36,063 nucleotides of DNA from positions 1 to 36,063 of the forward strand of contig CAMCXK010000029.1 of the NCBI GenBank assembly GCA_945883435.1, written 5' to 3'. Below, piece after piece: positions 33,391-36,063 of this stretch. The notes under the pieces were generated by a model. It was not told the DNA's origin. It searched no databases and saw nothing but the letters and a program-made list of their open reading frames with translations. Source of the stretch: Chthoniobacter flavus. Lineage in GTDB: Bacteria; Verrucomicrobiota; Verrucomicrobiia; Chthoniobacterales; Terrimicrobiaceae. Both the position numbers and the translations under genes were made by a program. Position 1 is the stretch's first letter; each line of letters begins with the position of its first letter.

Positions 33391-33858
33391 ATGTCGCTTG
33401 AAAAATCCCTGCTGGCCGCGCAGGGCTACATCGAACTGGAAATGCCTGTCGAGGCACTTGCCGAACTCGACGCCTTGACCCGGGAGGAGCAGGATTCGGA
33501 GGCGGCAATGCAAATCCGTTTGTTCATCCTGATGAAGTCCCAGCGTTGGGATCAGGCGCTCAAAGCTTGCGAGCGCATGCGCCAACTCTACCCGGGGGCG
33601 GCTGCAGGGTTTATTCACGGTGCGTTCTGCCTTCACGAGCGAGGCCGGACGGCGGAAGCCAAGGCCCTTTTGCTCAAGGGGCCTGTGAGCCTCGCAGGAG
33701 AAGCCACCTACTTTTACAATCTCGCCTGCTACAGCGCTGTTCTCGGGCAGATTGAGGAGGCGTTGCGCTACGTGCGCCAGAGTTTCGCCATGGATGACAA
33801 ATTTCGGGATTTGGCGCGACTGGATCCGGATTTGCACGCTTTGCAAGGCCGTTTGTGA
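33391..33858 (+). CDS. TPR-like helical protein
   Basis: The 155-residue cytosolic protein is a set of helix pairs in the style of tetratricopeptide repeats: LLAAQGYIELEMPVEALAELDAL, LFILMKSQRWDQALKACERMRQLYP, GAFCLHERGRTAEAKALLLKG and YNLACYSAVLGQIEEALRYVRQSFAMDDKFRDLARLDPDLHALQG. The last is a clear TPR, and similar 'YNLACYxxxLGxxEEA' proteins are common in Verrucomicrobiota and relatives. It probably acts as a protein-binding scaffold; the partner is unknown. Its TGA overlaps the GTG of the serine hydrolase, which makes that protein a candidate partner, by position only. Confidence 0.82.
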   Translation: MSLEKSLLAAQGYIELEMPVEALAELDALTREEQDSEAAMQIRLFILMKSQRWDQALKACERMRQLYPGAAAGFIHGAFCLHERGRTAEAKALLLKGPVSLAGEATYFYNLACYSAVLGQIEEALRYVRQSFAMDDKFRDLARLDPDLHALQGRL

Positions 33859-34982
33859 ATTCTCTCCAGCAGGCTTTTTCTGCAAACTTCGAAGAGGGAC
33901 TGGAGCTTGGTGCAGCCCTTTCGGTGTGGGTGCGTGGCCGGGAAATTCTCTCTCTGCACAAAGGGTTGGCCGATTCTCGAACAAATGCCCTTTGGAGCGC
34001 CGAAACACTGGTTCTAGTCTGGTCCGCGACCAAAGGTCCTGCCGCAGCGTGTCTGTTGCATGCCATGGACTCGGCAGGCTTGGAGCTTGAAATGCCGGTG
34101 GGCACCGTCTGGCCGGAGCTTTCCTCGAAGGGACCGCGTCCGGTGACATTTGCCGAGGTTTTGTCCCACCGGAGCGGATTGATCGGTTTGGATCACGGGG
34201 CCCCTGCCTTGCTCGACCACGCCAGTGTGGTGCGCGCTTTGGAGCTTCAGGAATTTGTCCCTCGATCCGACCCGGCCTACAGCCCGCGCTTGTATGGATT
34301 TTTTCTGGATGAATTGCTCCGCCGCGTCGCGGGCGGCGAGTCGCTGGGGGAGTATTGGCGCAGGGTTTTTGCCGACCCTCTCGGGTTGGATTTTTGGATC
34401 GGATTGCCTGCGTCGTTTCACGCTCGTGTCGCCACAATGACCGGCCCCAGGGCGGGACCTCCCCGCGAGGACGATCTGGAATTTGCTGCGGCGTTTTCAG
34501 ATCCCTCCTCGCTGACTCGACGGGCTTTTTCGACTCCTCCGGGAATTTCCGGTCCGAGCCAGATGAATTCCCCGGCGCATCGTTCCGCCTCATTGCCTGC
34601 GATGGGTGGAATCGGTTCCGCAAGCGCATTGGCGGGCTTTTACGCGATGCTGGCAAATGGCGGATGTGCAAACGGGGTTACCTTTTTCACACCCCGAATG
34701 ATCGAGGCGATGCGCACTCCTCTGGTGCGGGGGTATGATGCCGTGCTGAAGCGCCCGGTGGCATTCGCGGCGGGATTCATGCTCGATTTTGCGCCGGAGT
34801 TTCCATGCGCCTTCGGGCATCCCGGCGCGGGAGGAAGCCTGGCGTTCGCCGATCCCCGCTCGGGTGTGGCGTTTGCCTATGTCATGAACCGCATGGATGC
34901 GGGTGCGATGCCGGGACCGCGCTGCCAAAGGCTGGTAAAAGCTCTTGCAGAATGCCTTCCTCCGCTTGCCGGGGAGGCTTGA
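33855..34982 (+). CDS. Beta-lactamase-like serine hydrolase
   Basis: This 375-residue protein is of the class C beta-lactamase/esterase superfamily (COG1680 type). The nucleophile motif SATK gives Ser57 and Lys60. LSHRSGLIGL is the usual segment after it. AYSPRLYGFFLDELLRR carries Tyr142 and Tyr147, of which the first occupies the Y-x-N-like catalytic position. HPGAGGSLAFADPRSGVAFAYVMNRM is the third motif. No signal peptide is evident, so it is likely cytosolic, an esterase or peptidase rather than an antibiotic-resistance enzyme. The GTG start overlaps the TPR gene stop (GTGA, 33855-33858). It ends nine bases before the convergent OGT-like gene. Confidence 0.88.
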   Translation: MNSLQQAFSANFEEGLELGAALSVWVRGREILSLHKGLADSRTNALWSAETLVLVWSATKGPAAACLLHAMDSAGLELEMPVGTVWPELSSKGPRPVTFAEVLSHRSGLIGLDHGAPALLDHASVVRALELQEFVPRSDPAYSPRLYGFFLDELLRRVAGGESLGEYWRRVFADPLGLDFWIGLPASFHARVATMTGPRAGPPREDDLEFAAAFSDPSSLTRRAFSTPPGISGPSQMNSPAHRSASLPAMGGIGSASALAGFYAMLANGGCANGVTFFTPRMIEAMRTPLVRGYDAVLKRPVAFAAGFMLDFAPEFPCAFGHPGAGGSLAFADPRSGVAFAYVMNRMDAGAMPGPRCQRLVKALAECLPPLAGEA

Positions 34983-34991
34983 ATGGGCCTT

Positions 34992-36063
34992 CTACCGTTG
35001 CTTTTTCAATCTCAGCATCTCCTCAATCGCATCGCCAAAACGGCGGGCGAAGCCGGGGGCGTCGGTCAATGGCGACGACCGCATGCGCTCGCGCATACCG
35101 GATCGAAGTTGGCTCAGGGCATGGGGGTCGGAAGCCAGCGCCACCGCCTTTTCAATGTAGGTCTCCGGAGAGGTCGCCACGTGTTCTGCAAGGCCAATAT
35201 TTGAAAGCAGGCTGACTCCCACGCGGGAAACGTGGGTTTTTCCCGCAAGCGAGATTACCGGAACGCCCATCCAGAGGGCTTCGCAGGTGGTTGTTGTCCC
35301 GTGGTAGGGAAACGAGTCCAGAGCGATGTCGATCTGGTTGTAGGTGGCCAGATGCTCGAGGATTCTTGGCGCGTGCCCGGTGAAGTCCAATCGATCCCTC
35401 GAGATTCCGCGCCCGGTGAAGAACGCCACGACCTCCTCGCGCACCGGAACGTCGATGAGCGAGCGGGCTTTGAGCTTCAAATGCGCCGTTGGAACACGCC
35501 GGAGGATTTCCACCCACATCTCGAACAGGGGCAGGTTGAGTTTCGCCATGTTGTTGAAACATCCGAATGTGATCCTGTCGTTGGCCAGGGCCGGGAGGGG
35601 CGCGACTTCGGGAGCGCCTGGAAAGCCAGTATAGCACCATGCACACTCGGCAATCCGCACGAGCGTTTCGGTGTGGAGAGCCTCTGTGAGGCCGGGCGGA
35701 TCCGCGAAAGCATCCGTGAAGCGGTATCCGATCGCCGGGAGACCGGTTGTCGACGGATAGCCGAGATAGCTTGCTTGGACCGGTGCGGGTGAGAGGGCGA
35801 AGACATCCAAGCGGTTCAGTGCCGTATGTCCTGCGAGTTCGAAGAGAATATCTATGCCGTCCGCGTGGATTTTTCCGGCCAGTTTTTCGTGCGATAGGTC
35901 GGAAGTTTCTGTCCAATAGTCCGACTTGGAACGCAGTCGTGCGGAGACCGAGTCGTGGGTTTTGTTGTCGGCGTAGGCATGAACCTCGAAACGGGTGCGG
36001 TCCAAATGCTCCAGAAGTGGTTCCAGAAAGGCTCCCACAGGATGTTGGCAGAGGTCGGCCGAG
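34992..36063 (-). CDS. SPINDLY/OGT-like glycosyltransferase, C-terminal part (runs off right edge)
   Basis: The frame is open to the window edge; the GTG at 36036-36038 is internal, because the residues before it (SADLCQHPVG) match the OGT consensus 'SpDFrxHpVg'. The visible 357 residues are the GT41 catalytic domain: DILFELAGHTALNRLDVFALSPAPVQASYLGYPSTTGL, then ITFGCFNNMAKLNLPLFEMWVEILRRVP, RLDFTGHAP, DIALDSFPYHGTTTTCEALWMGVPVISLAGKTHVSRVGVSLLSNIGL. These are the UDP-sugar binding segments of bacterial O-linked GlcNAc transferase relatives. A TPR array usually precedes this domain and would lie beyond the window. Protein targets are unknown. Confidence 0.92.
   Translation of the reverse strand, partial: SADLCQHPVGAFLEPLLEHLDRTRFEVHAYADNKTHDSVSARLRSKSDYWTETSDLSHEKLAGKIHADGIDILFELAGHTALNRLDVFALSPAPVQASYLGYPSTTGLPAIGYRFTDAFADPPGLTEALHTETLVRIAECAWCYTGFPGAPEVAPLPALANDRITFGCFNNMAKLNLPLFEMWVEILRRVPTAHLKLKARSLIDVPVREEVVAFFTGRGISRDRLDFTGHAPRILEHLATYNQIDIALDSFPYHGTTTTCEALWMGVPVISLAGKTHVSRVGVSLLSNIGLAEHVATSPETYIEKAVALASDPHALSQLRSGMRERMRSSPLTDAPGFARRFGDAIEEMLRLKKQR

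Noticed and set aside
33855-34982. Serine hydrolase as an antibiotic-resistance beta-lactamase
   Set aside because: It belongs to the broad class C-like esterase/peptidase group, lacks an evident signal peptide and sits with a TPR gene, so resistance is not supported.
36036-36038. GTG as the true start of the OGT-like gene
   Set aside because: The codons before it (SADLCQHPVG) match the family consensus and stay open to the edge, so the gene continues beyond the window.
1-36063. tRNA genes, CRISPR arrays, insertion sequences or prophage
   Set aside because: No cloverleaf with a GTTCGAATCC-type arm, no regularly spaced direct repeats, and no transposase, integrase or phage-like protein were seen by eye on either strand.

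Overview
The window is about 36 kb of GC-rich chromosomal DNA carrying some 27 protein genes, most of them packed with junctions of a few bases. I see no rRNA, tRNA, CRISPR array, insertion sequence or phage gene. The gene mix suggests a Gram-negative bacterium of the Planctomycetes-Verrucomicrobia-Chlamydiae group, most likely Verrucomicrobiota. It includes a CHASE2 adenylate cyclase, a DUF187-type glycoside hydrolase, a bacterial SUI1 protein, a Gfo/Idh/MocA plus sugar isomerase pair, SPINDLY-type and family 9 glycosyltransferases and a large RTX protein. That placement is inference from gene content and protein style, not from a marker alignment.

Region 1 (1-1109, minus strand) is the edge of a polysaccharide locus: the N-terminus of a probable flippase, preceded by an FkbM-type methyltransferase. 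Region 2 (1284-9710, plus strand) is a five-gene run: 6-phosphogluconate dehydrogenase (gnd), a family 9 glycosyltransferase, a long Hsp70-family protein, a PhoD-like phosphatase and a CHASE2 adenylate cyclase. Several of these genes overlap by ATGA. Region 3 (9725-14973, minus strand) is a two-gene unit: an uncharacterised 247-residue protein and a 1502-residue calcium-binding RTX protein. The RTX protein has six long tandem modules, two EF-hand-like loops and a helix-hairpin-helix-like segment. Region 4 (15084-15881, plus strand) is an exported peptidoglycan-binding protein followed by a strong hairpin terminator that may belong to a small RNA.

Region 5 (15942-27804, minus strand) is a nearly gapless run of ten genes. 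In transcription order they are: glycosyltransferase with an odd basic tail, flippase-like membrane protein, YraQ-type permease, TIGR03943-type partner, GHL10 glycoside hydrolase-like protein, M42 aminopeptidase, sugar isomerase, Gfo/Idh/MocA oxidoreductase, hisS and aspS. Region 6 (28211-30407, plus strand) has SppA-type peptidase, SUI1 protein and a two-domain CbiX-like protein. Region 7 (30394-33323, minus strand) has argA-type N-acetylglutamate synthase and a sodium:solute symporter. Region 8 (33391-34982, plus strand) is a TPR-like protein coupled to a serine hydrolase. Region 9 (34992 to the right edge, minus strand) is the C-terminal part of a SPINDLY/OGT-like glycosyltransferase.

Themes that recur are cell-envelope glycosylation, sugar metabolism (pentose phosphate, oxidoreductase/isomerase pair, glycoside hydrolase), and translation (hisS, aspS, SUI1). 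The least explained parts are the RTX protein with its coupled partner, the tail of the glycosyltransferase at 26206-27804, and the hairpin-rich stretch at 15782-15881. I found no clear multi-gene defence or mobile system.
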